Source of the DNA: Bacteroides xylanisolvens XB1A
Lineage (GTDB): Bacteria > Bacteroidota > Bacteroidia > Bacteroidales > Bacteroidaceae
Direction: 5' to 3'
DNA: 64,000 nucleotides
NCBI RefSeq assembly: GCF_000210075.1
Contig: NC_021017.1
Coordinates: forward strand, 1,313,007-1,377,006
Position numbers and translations under genes: made by a program. This document shows positions 44,990 through 52,092 of the stretch, piece by piece (the stretch's first letter is position 1; each line of letters begins with the position of its first letter). The notes under the pieces were generated by a model. It saw only the letters and a program-made list of their open reading frames with translations. It did no database searches and was not told the origin of the DNA.

Positions 44990-45477
44990 AAGTCTATCAT
45001 GGTAGTACGCAGGCCGTAGAATATCCTTTGGTCGGTGTCGGACGCGAAAACCTCGACTTTGGTAAAGGATTCTATGTAACAGATATCTATGCCCAGGCTG
45101 AACGTTGGGGAGCTGTCATGGCATTACGCCATCCTGGTAGCACATCTGTAGTAAACATATACGAGCTTGATGTTGAAAAGATAAATTCATCCGGATACAA
45201 ATGGCTTCACTTTGACGGGTATAACAATGATTGGTTGGAATTTATTGTCAGTAGCCGTTTAGGAAAACAGCCATGGTTGGAGTACGACATTGTGGAAGGC
45301 GGTATTGCTAATGATCGGGTTTTCGACACAATAGAAAATTTCATGGAAAACCAGATTACTAAAGAAGTAGCTTTAGGACGTTTGCGTTTTGAGCAGCCCA
45401 ACAATCAGTTATGCATTCTCAATCAACGTCTCATTGACGAGTGTCTCTCTTTCAAAGAATATGTAACAATAAAATAA
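44986..45477 (+). CDS. DUF3990 protein, predicted ADP-ribosyltransferase-like toxin
   Basis: 163 aa. Starts VYHGSTQAV (His5) and continues ENLDFGKGFYVTDIYAQAERW (aromatic residues at 29-30), GGIANDRVFDTI and PNNQLCILN (about 138-146). A His near the N-terminus, a GxGFYxT strand and a C-terminal polar-x-Gln motif fit the ADP-ribosyltransferase layout proposed for DUF3990. It is coupled to the DUF3791 gene upstream and followed by a second DUF3791 gene. Target unknown; phage-defence or stress roles are possible but not shown. Confidence 0.75.
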   Translation: MKVYHGSTQAVEYPLVGVGRENLDFGKGFYVTDIYAQAERWGAVMALRHPGSTSVVNIYELDVEKINSSGYKWLHFDGYNNDWLEFIVSSRLGKQPWLEYDIVEGGIANDRVFDTIENFMENQITKEVALGRLRFEQPNNQLCILNQRLIDECLSFKEYVTIK

Positions 45478-45486
45478 ACTACATTT

Positions 45487-45690
45487 ATGATAGATGTATT
45501 AGTATGGAATAAATACACTCGTGTGGTGATGCAATTAGCGGAGCGTTTGAATATTTCTCCCGAAAAAGCATTGCACTTGTTCTATAATAGTAAGGTATAC
45601 GCATTGCTTCTTAATAAACAATACCCGCTTATAACATTGAGTGATGCCTACATCACTGATGAAATCATACTTGAGTTACAACAGCAATAA
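45487..45690 (+). CDS. Second DUF3791-like small protein
   Basis: 67 aa: VVMQLAERLNISPEKALHLFYNSKVYALLLNKQYPLITLSDAYITDEIILEL. The same helical layout as other DUF3791 members, but sequence clearly different from the first copy at 44723. It begins 9 bases after the DUF3990 stop and so belongs to the operon. It may be an alternative or accessory antitoxin. Confidence 0.65.
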   Translation: MIDVLVWNKYTRVVMQLAERLNISPEKALHLFYNSKVYALLLNKQYPLITLSDAYITDEIILELQQQ

Positions 45691-45727
45691 TCCTGTTGTA
45701 ACTCTTAATTCTACTTGTTCCAAAAGT

Positions 45728-46327
45728 TTATACCTTTATATATACAGTCAACTTTCCAACCCCTTCTTTCCGTATTATTCCGTCAGTGATAAAGGAATTT
45801 AATTCTTCAATAGCCACTTTTTTATTTCGTCCTGTCAGATGGCTATAATCTGTCCGGCTGATGAATAGATGATTTTCCAAGTATGTGTTGAGGCGGTCGC
45901 GACACGTCTCACGGGAGATACTATTTTTCTTAGGGCGTGTGATAGATTCTCCTCGTTGCAGCCTCATTTTGTCGCCTACTTCTTTCTTGAATGGACGACT
46001 TGCGCGGAAATTAATATTTTTCATTTGGACAGACGCTGCCCGAATTTCTTTTTTATCTTTAACCGGCGGACATTGCAACGATGTAGAGAAGAATCCGAAG
46101 TTTCCCATTTCTACATTCCAACCGTCGGCTAGTAAATCCCGTGCTTCATTGGCAAAGGCTTCCATGGCTCCTGCCAATAAACTTCTGCTGATACCGGTAA
46201 ATTTGTGGACACGATCCAGAAACTCTTCTTTATCTACGGTTCCTTTGGAGACAATACGGGCATGTAGCGGTTGTTTCTCTTCTTTGTTTGGACTAGGAGT
46301 CTCAAATAAGTCATATATTGCACTCAT
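45728..46327 (-). CDS. HU-like DNA-binding protein with C-terminal winged-helix-like domain (HU-HIG type)
   Basis: 199 aa, paralogue of the protein at 14098-14706. HU fold at about 20-120 (ARIVSKGTVDKEEFLDRVHKF, VEMGNFGFFSTSLQCPPV, FRASRPFKKEVGDKM), then a basic linker and a C-terminal domain (about 145-199: RLNTYLENHLFISRTDYSHLTG, NSFITDGIIRKEGVGKLTVYI). The leader between the -7 element (minus strand, 46466-46473) and the start holds four 22-bp iterons, suggesting the protein binds and controls its own promoter region. Confidence 0.8.
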   Translation of the reverse strand: MSAIYDLFETPSPNKEEKQPLHARIVSKGTVDKEEFLDRVHKFTGISRSLLAGAMEAFANEARDLLADGWNVEMGNFGFFSTSLQCPPVKDKKEIRAASVQMKNINFRASRPFKKEVGDKMRLQRGESITRPKKNSISRETCRDRLNTYLENHLFISRTDYSHLTGRNKKVAIEELNSFITDGIIRKEGVGKLTVYIKV

Positions 46328-46363
46328 ATACTAATGTTTAGTGGTTTTATAGTTACTGTTAAA

Positions 46364-46451
46364 TCGTTCTACAGCTGTTGACTTTTAGTTCCACAGTTGT
46401 TTCCCTTTAGTTCCACATCTGTTATTGTTTCGTTCCATATTTGTGGAACGA
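46364..46451. repeat. Four tandem 22-bp iterons upstream of the HU-like gene
   Basis: Copies start at 46364, 46386, 46408 and 46430. The first ten bases are TCGTTCTACA, TAGTTCCACA, TAGTTCCACA and TCGTTCCATA, each followed by a TGTT-like block five to six bases further on. A fainter fifth copy may begin at 46342. The strict 22-base period (two helical turns) places them on one face of the DNA. Confidence 0.75.
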
Positions 46452-46465
46452 ATTGATGTGTGCTA

Positions 46466-46503
46466 CAAAAGTAGCTAGTTTATACAAGAGAGAGGTGCTT
46501 TAA
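46466..46503 (-). promoter_or_regulatory. HU promoter with TTAAAGCACCTC element
   Basis: Minus strand: TTAAAGCACCTC (46492-46503), 18 bases, TACTTTTG (46466-46473). A 12-base inverted repeat, CAAGAGAGAGGT (46485-46496) with ACCTCTCTCTTG (46613-46624), spans from here to the front of the RNA gene. Confidence 0.6.
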
Positions 46504-46621
46504 TTGTAGAGTGGTTTCTTATTTGAATAAGATAACTAATTGAAGCCTGTCTATTTATATACATACGCTTTAATTATACAATCATCATTCGTTTTCTTTC
46601 CTAAACATTTATACCTCTCTC

Positions 46622-46653
46622 TTGTTATTTTCCGAAAAGTATTTGTACCTTTG
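46622..46653 (+). promoter_or_regulatory. Promoter of the structured RNA
   Basis: TTG (46622-46624), 21 bases, TACCTTTG (46646-46653). Predicts a start near 46660. Confidence 0.6.
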
Positions 46654-46659
46654 TCATTG

Positions 46660-46906
46660 GAACGTAGCACGCCTTTGTGGTGTGCGATTGTGCGTTTCCT
46701 CGGCTAGTAGGAAATTGTAACGGATTTTTTAATGCATGCTGGGAAGACGCCTGTACTTCTATGACTTCTCATAGGGTACGGGCTGTCTGCCCGTATGCAT
46801 TGGGTAGCCGTTACTACCTCCTACTAGCGGGATGTGACAGCTCCGTACTCTTTTATAATAAAAGGTACGGGACTAGTTAATATTATTAATCTAGTTCCGT
46901 TTTTTT
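46660..46906 (+). ncRNA. Highly structured non-coding RNA or leader RNA of unknown class
   Basis: About 245 bases from the promoter to a T-run. Helices seen: hairpin GCACGCC/GGTGTGC (46667-46685); a long-range stem GCTAGTAGG with CCTACTAGC (46703-46711/46820-46828), continued after a 5x5 internal loop by GTAACGG with CCGTTAC (46717-46723/46808-46814); inside it AATGCAT with ATGCATT (46731-46737/46795-46801), CTATGA-CTTC-TCATAG (46759-46774) and TACGGGC/GCCCGTA (46777-46795); then CCGTAC...GTACGG (46843-46870). It ends in a terminator whose seven Ts touch the next ATG. No known RNA family recognised. An overlapping 67-codon frame looks accidental. Confidence 0.65.
46870..46906 (+). terminator. 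Terminator/attenuator directly before the start codon at 46907
   Basis: CTAGTTAA (46873-46880) pairs with TTAATCTAG (46886-46894, one bulge), extended by GGA/TCC, and is followed by TTTTTTT (46900-46906). ATG follows immediately, leaving no room for a separate ribosome site. Confidence 0.65.
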
Positions 46907-47719
46907 ATGTCAAATTGGCTCACAACAAAACAGATGTCTGAAAGACACGGCATCCAGGAGACGATTCTTAGAAATTGGGCAAATCTTGGATACATTACGA
47001 GTTCCCGAATCAACGATCAGTTGTTTTTGGATGATGAGAGTTTGGATGCTTATCTGGAAGCTCACAAAAGACTTGGTTTAGAAGCAGGTTACCTTTCTAA
47101 AATCGTAGAAGAAAAGAAACTGGAACGGGACTTTATCATTTCAAAATACGATGATCTACTATATGTATTGAGAACACAGAAGACTTGTAAACCTCTATAT
47201 GAAATAATCATTCGTGAACTGGCAGCATTGATTCTTCACCCTGTTACCCGCGATATCTTCTATTCAATTTCTACAGGAGAATCAGTAGCGAAAGTGGCTG
47301 ATCGGCATCGAATTACCTATGGGAAGACATTGCAAATGTATAACTCTATACTTAAAGGGTTGAATTTGAAGAAAGATATATTGGCTACTTATCGAAAGCG
47401 TGCTATCGATGCTCGTTTTTTATCTTTGGCAGACAATAATAAGAATATAAATGTTGGGCAGGAGGAGTGGATACTTCAATTGCCTGTTTGTAAAGTAGCT
47501 GATACCCGGTTGGCTAATATCTTGTATAATCAAGATGTTCGAACGGTGAAAGATTTATTGGAAATCGTATCGGGAAGAGGTTGGAAAAGTCTGTTGAGAA
47601 TAGAAGGAGTAGGAAAAACTTCCTACTATCATTTATTATCCAAACTTCAGATGATAGGTGTGGTGGATGAAAGTTTGGAACGGATTCTCTCCGGCCATTC
47701 CGCTTATAAATTAAGGTAA
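46907..47719 (+). CDS. MerR-like HTH protein with sigma-region-4-like and RNA polymerase alpha-CTD-like domains
   Basis: 270 aa, cytosolic. N-terminal MerR/excisionase-like helix-turn-helix (4-55: LTTKQMSERHGIQETILRNWANLGYI). A helical/coiled linker (56-95) leads to a second HTH resembling sigma region 4 (about 97-152: ISTGESVAKVADRHRITYGKTLQMYNSIL). The C-terminal domain (about 190-250) has VADTRLANILYNQDVRTVKDLLE and LLRIEGVGKTSYYHLL, the pattern of the RNA polymerase alpha C-terminal domain including its helix-hairpin-helix. The start is forced by the HTH beginning at residue 4. The combination suggests a regulator acting directly on RNA polymerase or promoter DNA. Expression probably depends on read-through of the attenuator in front. 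Confidence 0.7.
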   Translation: MSNWLTTKQMSERHGIQETILRNWANLGYITSSRINDQLFLDDESLDAYLEAHKRLGLEAGYLSKIVEEKKLERDFIISKYDDLLYVLRTQKTCKPLYEIIIRELAALILHPVTRDIFYSISTGESVAKVADRHRITYGKTLQMYNSILKGLNLKKDILATYRKRAIDARFLSLADNNKNINVGQEEWILQLPVCKVADTRLANILYNQDVRTVKDLLEIVSGRGWKSLLRIEGVGKTSYYHLLSKLQMIGVVDESLERILSGHSAYKLR

Positions 47720-47743
47720 GAAATGATAGATGAAATGATAGAA
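47720..47743 (+). repeat. Two tandem 12-bp repeats after the alpha-CTD-like gene
   Basis: GAAATGATAGAT then GAAATGATAGAA. The core ATGATAGAT is the same as in the arrays at 14002-14082 and 18098-18176. Confidence 0.5.
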
Positions 47744-47821
47744 AGAATCTGATACTATTGGATCGTATCGGATAATCTAATCTTTTCCTTGTCAACCAAT
47801 CATATAATAAATAATAAATGC

Positions 47822-47829
47822 TATCTTTG
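47822..47829 (+). promoter_or_regulatory. -7 promoter element of the hipB-hipA pair
   Basis: TATCTTTG, 24 bases before ATG 47854. Upstream, GATAC-N9-GTATC (47750-47768 region) and the following AT-rich dyads could be HipB operators. Confidence 0.55.
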
Positions 47830-47853
47830 TATATTATATGATAGGTTATAGGT

Positions 47854-48183
47854 ATGACAAAGAGTACAATGGGAACTAAACTTCCTCGCAAGTTGGTTCA
47901 AAAAATGCAGATTGTAGGCGAACAAATAAAATTAGCTCGTTTAAGACGAAATTTGAGTATTGCGCAGGTAGCAGAACGTGCAACTTGTTCAGAACTTACA
48001 GTTTCACGGGTAGAAAAGGGGTTGCCTACTGTTTCTATTGGTATTTATTTGAGAGTGCTTTATGCTTTACAGTTAGATGATGATATTCTTTTGTTGGCAA
48101 AAGAGGATAGTTTGGGTAAGGCATTGCAGGATTTAAACTTGAAACAACGGGAAAGAGCCTCTAAAAAAAGAGATAGTTTATGA
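47854..48183 (+). CDS. hipB: HipB-like XRE-family antitoxin/regulator
   Basis: 109 aa. Helix-turn-helix of the Cro/C1 type at about 22-80 (GEQIKLARLRRNLSIAQVAERATCSELTVSRVEKGLPTVSIGIYLRVLYAL). Its basic C-terminal tail (LKQRERASKKRDSL) is typical of HipB partners. It overlaps the hipA start by four bases (ATGA), so the two are translated together. Expected to bind the promoter upstream and to neutralise HipA. Start 47854 used; 47869 (MGTKLPRK) is also possible. Confidence 0.85.
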   Translation: MTKSTMGTKLPRKLVQKMQIVGEQIKLARLRRNLSIAQVAERATCSELTVSRVEKGLPTVSIGIYLRVLYALQLDDDILLLAKEDSLGKALQDLNLKQRERASKKRDSL

Positions 48184-49445
48184 AAAAGGTATGGGTATAT
48201 GCAGATTTTGATTGGCTGAAAGATATTGAACTGATTGGCGAATTGAGTTGTGAACTGCTTCGTGGTTCAGAAACGTACGGATTTCAGTTTAGTAATGATT
48301 GGCTGAAAAAATATGGAGAATTGTTTTTAAGTGAAGATTTAAACAATTATCCGGGATCACAATATACCCGGCAGGGTAGAGATATTTTCGGTTGTTTTTC
48401 CGATGCTTTACCTGATCGATGGGGGCGTGTTTTGCTTAATAGGCGTGAGCAGTTGATGGCTGCTGAAGAAAAGCGTCCTGTAAATAGGCTGAATTCATTT
48501 GACTATTTGGTGGGCATTGATGATTTCTCCCGAATGGGTGGTTTTCGGTTTAAAGAGAATCCGGAGGGGGAATTCATTAATACCAGTAATAAGTTACGGA
48601 TTCCTCCACTAACGGCTATCCGGGATCTTATGTATGCCAGTCAGGAGATAGAAAAAAGTGAAGAATTGAATCTTTTACCTGATAAAAAATGGTTGATTCA
48701 GTTGATTCAGCCGGGGACTTCTCTTGGAGGCGCACGCCCGAAAGCCAGTGTTACCGATGAGCGGGGAATATTGTATATAGCCAAGTTTCCGTCCCGTAAA
48801 GATGATTATGATGTGGGCTTGTGGGAACACTTTTGTCATCTGCTCGCAGCAAAAGCAGGGATTAGAGTTGCTTCGACCCGTGTGCTTGTTACTGAAAATA
48901 AGTATCATACTCTACTGTCAGAACGTTTTGACCGGAGAAATGACGGTAAACGTATTCATTTTGCTTCTGCTATGACTTTGACGGGATTGACCGATGGGGC
49001 TAATGCTGCCACTGGTAATGGTTATTTGGATATTGTCGATTTTATAATACAAGGTTGCACGAATGTAGAAGCCAATCTTCAGGAACTTTATCGTAGAGTA
49101 GCATTTAATATCTGTGTGGGCAATACGGATGATCATTTCCGCAATCATGGTTTCTTGTTAACTCCCAGGGGATGGACGTTGTCTCCGGCGTATGACATGA
49201 ATCCTACTTTAAATAATCAACAAAGTCTGTTGATTTCTGAATCCTCTTGTGAATCGGATTTGGTGATTCTGATAGATGCTTGTGAAAATTACATGCTAAG
49301 CAGGGATACGGCTGAAAAAATCATTTCGGAAGTAGTTGATGCAATGAAAGATTGGAGGCGAATTGCTATCAGGCTTAATATATCGAAGCGTGAGATTGAT
49401 TTATTTTCCCAACGCTTCGATACATATAGTTCTTTTGGTTGTTGA
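48180..49445 (+). CDS. hipA: HipA-family serine/threonine kinase toxin
   Basis: 421 aa. HipA phosphorylates glutamyl-tRNA synthetase in E. coli and induces dormancy; targets in relatives vary. N-terminal HipA domain (about 1-110) followed by the kinase: SLGGARPKAS (181-190, the flexible phosphate loop), LYIAKFPSRKDDYDV (Lys202, ATP binding), catalytic NTDDHFRNHG (315-324) and metal-binding AYDMNP (338-342). All key residues are present, so it should be active. It lies next to the GntR-controlled mannan locus without any visible link. Confidence 0.92.
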   Translation: MKKVWVYADFDWLKDIELIGELSCELLRGSETYGFQFSNDWLKKYGELFLSEDLNNYPGSQYTRQGRDIFGCFSDALPDRWGRVLLNRREQLMAAEEKRPVNRLNSFDYLVGIDDFSRMGGFRFKENPEGEFINTSNKLRIPPLTAIRDLMYASQEIEKSEELNLLPDKKWLIQLIQPGTSLGGARPKASVTDERGILYIAKFPSRKDDYDVGLWEHFCHLLAAKAGIRVASTRVLVTENKYHTLLSERFDRRNDGKRIHFASAMTLTGLTDGANAATGNGYLDIVDFIIQGCTNVEANLQELYRRVAFNICVGNTDDHFRNHGFLLTPRGWTLSPAYDMNPTLNNQQSLLISESSCESDLVILIDACENYMLSRDTAEKIISEVVDAMKDWRRIAIRLNISKREIDLFSQRFDTYSSFGC

Positions 49446-49447
49446 AT

Positions 49448-49463
49448 GTATGTATGAACATAC
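49448..49463. promoter_or_regulatory. GntR-type operator candidate 1
   Basis: GTATGTATGAACATAC, a perfect 6-base dyad around ATGA, between the hipA and GntR stop codons. Confidence 0.55.
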
Positions 49464-49466
49464 TAT

Positions 49467-50195
49467 CTATCTTTCTGCCTCTATTGTATAAGTAAAGCTG
49501 TCTGCCCGATAATATCCGACGTTGTATTCAATAGGTACTCCGTTCACATCATAAACAAATCTTTTTCTTATTAATATAGGGTCATTGGATTTTATCTCCA
49601 GTTTCTCTGCAATAAATTCTCCTGCAAGTCTGGCTGAAATCTCCTCCTTGCTGGTTTTTACTACTATATTATATTGGGTTTCCAGCATTTCGTATAAGGG
49701 GCGTGTATAATCTTCCTCTCCGGTCAGTGGAATATTGGGGTTGAAATAAGAGATGAAGTAAACAAACGGATATTCTTTTTTTCCTCTGACGCGCTCCATC
49801 ACTACACAGCGAGTGTCGGGACTGGAACCTAAATCAAAGAACGTACCGATTTCTTCGGTTGGACGCTTTAAACTGATATGCAGCTCGAAATTGCGAATCT
49901 CTATACCTAACATCTTCATTTCCTGTGAGAAACTAAGCCAGTTTTTTACTCCGCCTACGATACCTTTCTTTACTACCTTCGTTCCGTAGCCTTTCTTGCG
50001 TACCAAAAGCCCCTCAAACACGAGCTTGTTGATAGCTTGTCTCAATGTGTTCCTTGAAATATGCAATTGTTCAGACAATTCGACCTCGTTGGGAAATAGC
50101 TTCCCGTTTTTGTACTCTTCAGATTCTATGAGTCTTCTTAGTATCTCTTCTGCCTGAATATGAAGCGGTTTATCACTATTATGATCTAATTTCAT
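49467..50195 (-). CDS. GntR-family (HutC/UTRA) transcriptional regulator of the mannan locus
   Basis: 242 aa. N-terminal winged helix (about 8-75: LHIQAEEILRRLIESEEYKNGKLFPNEVELSEQLHISRNTLRQAINKLVFEGLLVRKKGYGT) and C-terminal UTRA ligand-binding domain (about 95-240: RCVVMERVRGKKEYPFVYFISYFNP to IRKRFVYDVNGVPIEYNVGYYRADSF). Such repressors respond to sugar phosphates or related metabolites. Start at MKLDHNSDKP, because the minus-strand promoter (TTG 50250-50252, 20 bases, TATATTTG 50222-50229) lies in the longer open frame. Divergent from the isomerase-ROK-Sus operon. Confidence 0.9.
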   Translation of the reverse strand: MKLDHNSDKPLHIQAEEILRRLIESEEYKNGKLFPNEVELSEQLHISRNTLRQAINKLVFEGLLVRKKGYGTKVVKKGIVGGVKNWLSFSQEMKMLGIEIRNFELHISLKRPTEEIGTFFDLGSSPDTRCVVMERVRGKKEYPFVYFISYFNPNIPLTGEEDYTRPLYEMLETQYNIVVKTSKEEISARLAGEFIAEKLEIKSNDPILIRKRFVYDVNGVPIEYNVGYYRADSFTYTIEAER

Positions 50196-50221
50196 ATCTA
50201 TCCTGATTGGTTTATTTTCAG

Positions 50222-50252
50222 CAAATATAAGATTTATCAAAAAATAATCCAA
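50222..50252 (-). promoter_or_regulatory. Promoter of the GntR regulator
   Basis: Minus strand TTG (50250-50252), 20 bases, TATATTTG (50222-50229). Confidence 0.65.
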
Positions 50253-50258
50253 GTTTTG

Positions 50259-50288
50259 TTTGGAATAAAAATAAAATCTATATATTTG
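50259..50288 (+). promoter_or_regulatory. Promoter of the mannan utilisation operon
   Basis: TTTG (50259-50262), 18 bases, TATATTTG (50281-50288). The start of transcription would fall just before the operator at 50300-50315. Confidence 0.65.
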
Positions 50289-50299
50289 CACAATTGAAA

Positions 50300-50315
50300 G
50301 TATGTATGAACATAT
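50300..50315. promoter_or_regulatory. GntR-type operator candidate 2
   Basis: GTATGTATGAACATAT, 15 of 16 bases identical to candidate 1, directly downstream of the -7 element: a position suited to repression. Confidence 0.65.
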
Positions 50316-50337
50316 GAAATTTAAAAACGCTATCAAC

Positions 50338-52068
50338 ATGAGAAAAGCTAATTATGATAAATTTCCTTCTACGAAGCTGACGGGGATGCTTGTTCAGGGG
50401 TGGGATTCTATCATTTCTATGTTAAAAGAGAAAATGGATGCAAGAAAAGTGCTGGCTGTGGATTTATATACAGGAGTATATGAAGAAGAAGTGCTGGATG
50501 CTTTTTCAAAAGAATTCTCCGGAAGAGTGATGAATGTACGTGATTTGATGAAACCGGAAAAAGAAATTCAAGCGTTGACAGAACGCTTCATGACTGAAGA
50601 TGTATTATTCGGCTATGTCACCAATTTGAAGCTGGAAGATTATTTGGATGTGGATAAGGTGGCTGCTGCACGGAAGCAAATCAGTGAAGCAAAAGACGCC
50701 ATTGTAATCATAGGTACGGGTGCTTCTGTTGTTGCTCCGCAGGATGCGATGGTGGTTTATGCGGATATGGCACGTTGGGAAATCCAACAACGTTTCCGTC
50801 GGCATGAGGTAAAAGCTTTAGGTATAGACAATCGGAACGATGCCGTTTCTTTGCAATACAAGAGAGGGTATTTCAACGATTGGAGAGTATGTGATAGGTA
50901 TAAGGAAAGATTGTTTGACAGGGTAGAATTCTGGATTGACACCCATGTGGCCGGGACACCGAAGATGATTGATAAGGATACTTTCTTTAAAGGGGTAGAG
51001 GCAACGGTGAACACACCGTTCCGGGTAGTTCCTTTCTTCGATCCGGCTCCCTGGGGTGGTCAATGGATGAAAGAGGTTTGCGACCTGGATCGTGAACGCG
51101 AAAATTTCGGCTGGTGCTTTGACTGTGTACCTGAAGAGAACAGCCTTTATTTTGAAGTGAACGGAGTGCGCTTTGAACTGCCTTCGGTTGATTTGGTTTT
51201 ACTGAAAAGTAAAGAGTTGCTTGGTGAACCGGTGGAGGCACGCTTTGGAAAAGACTTCCCTATTCGTTTCGACTTTTTGGATACGATGGGCGGAGGTAAT
51301 TTGAGTTTGCAGGTGCATCCTACTACTCAATTTATCCGTGACAGTTTCGGTATGTACTACACGCAGGATGAAAGTTACTACATGGTAGACGCGGAAGAAG
51401 ATGCCGTCGTTTATCTGGGAGTAAAGACAGGAGTGGACAAAGAAGCGATGATCGGCGATTTGCGTAAAGCACAAAAAGGTGAATTGGTGTTTGACGCAGA
51501 AAAGTACGTAAATAAGATTCCGACAAAGAAACACGATCACTTCCTGATTCCGGGAGGAACTGTTCATTGTTCTGGTGCCAACAGTATGGTGCTTGAAATC
51601 AGCTCGACTCCGAACCTCTTTACTTTCAAACTATGGGACTGGCAACGCTTGGGACTGGATGGAAAACCGCGTCCAATCAATGTGGAACGTGGTAAATGCG
51701 TTATCAACTGGAATCGCGATACGGAATATGTAAATGAACACCTTCGCAATCAGTTTACGGAAGTCGCTTCCGGAGAAGGTTGGATAGAAGAACGTACCGG
51801 ACTGCATCCGAACGAATTTATCGAAACTCGTCGCCACCGTTTCTCATCACCGGTGTTGCATCACACAAACGATAGTGTAAATGTACTGAATCTGTTGGAG
51901 GGAGAAGAGGCCGTAGTTGAGAGTCCTACTCATGCTTTTGAACCTTTCGTGGTGCATTATGCCGAAACATTTATTATTCCTGCCGGGGTGAAAGAATATA
52001 CCATTGCCCCGTATGGTAAATCTGCAGGAAAAGAATGTGTAACGATCAAAGCTTACGTACGCTTTTAA
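50338..52068 (+). CDS. manA: Mannose-6-phosphate isomerase-like protein with N-terminal extra domain
   Basis: 576 aa, about 180-200 residues longer than the usual class I enzyme. N-terminal part (about 1-200): an alpha/beta domain with DARKVLAVDLYTGVYEEE and DAIVIIGTGASVVAPQDAMVVYADMARWE that looks nucleoside-kinase-like but lacks a Walker A loop. C-terminal cupin part: NLSLQVHPT (metal-binding), KKHDHFLIPGGTVHCSGANSMVLEISS and LWDWQRLGLDGKPRPIN. Expected to turn mannose-6-phosphate into fructose-6-phosphate. Start taken at MRKANYDKF; starts at 50302 or 50314 would lie on the operator or use a very short leader. First gene of the operon. Confidence 0.82.
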   Translation: MRKANYDKFPSTKLTGMLVQGWDSIISMLKEKMDARKVLAVDLYTGVYEEEVLDAFSKEFSGRVMNVRDLMKPEKEIQALTERFMTEDVLFGYVTNLKLEDYLDVDKVAAARKQISEAKDAIVIIGTGASVVAPQDAMVVYADMARWEIQQRFRRHEVKALGIDNRNDAVSLQYKRGYFNDWRVCDRYKERLFDRVEFWIDTHVAGTPKMIDKDTFFKGVEATVNTPFRVVPFFDPAPWGGQWMKEVCDLDRERENFGWCFDCVPEENSLYFEVNGVRFELPSVDLVLLKSKELLGEPVEARFGKDFPIRFDFLDTMGGGNLSLQVHPTTQFIRDSFGMYYTQDESYYMVDAEEDAVVYLGVKTGVDKEAMIGDLRKAQKGELVFDAEKYVNKIPTKKHDHFLIPGGTVHCSGANSMVLEISSTPNLFTFKLWDWQRLGLDGKPRPINVERGKCVINWNRDTEYVNEHLRNQFTEVASGEGWIEERTGLHPNEFIETRRHRFSSPVLHHTNDSVNVLNLLEGEEAVVESPTHAFEPFVVHYAETFIIPAGVKEYTIAPYGKSAGKECVTIKAYVRF

Positions 52069-52092
52069 TAATGAAATAAATCATCTAATATC

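Noticed and set aside
44986..45477. Type II toxin of the RelE or Fic class
   Set aside because: No HPFxxGNGR (Fic) or RelE pattern; the His/GFY/Gln layout fits DUF3990 better.
46677..46880. 67-codon open frame across the structured RNA
   Set aside because: Its sequence is fully accounted for by paired RNA helices, the protein (MVCDCAFPRLVGNCNG...) looks random, and its start lies inside the first hairpin.
43525..49445. Integrated mobile element with integrase
   Set aside because: No integrase, transposase or relaxase gene, and no flanking direct repeat was recognised; called an accessory region only.
50302..50337. N-terminal extension MYEHMKFKNAIN of the isomerase
   Set aside because: The ATG lies inside the operator and only about 7 bases from the predicted transcription start; the later ATG at 50338 is preferred, although 50314 cannot be excluded.
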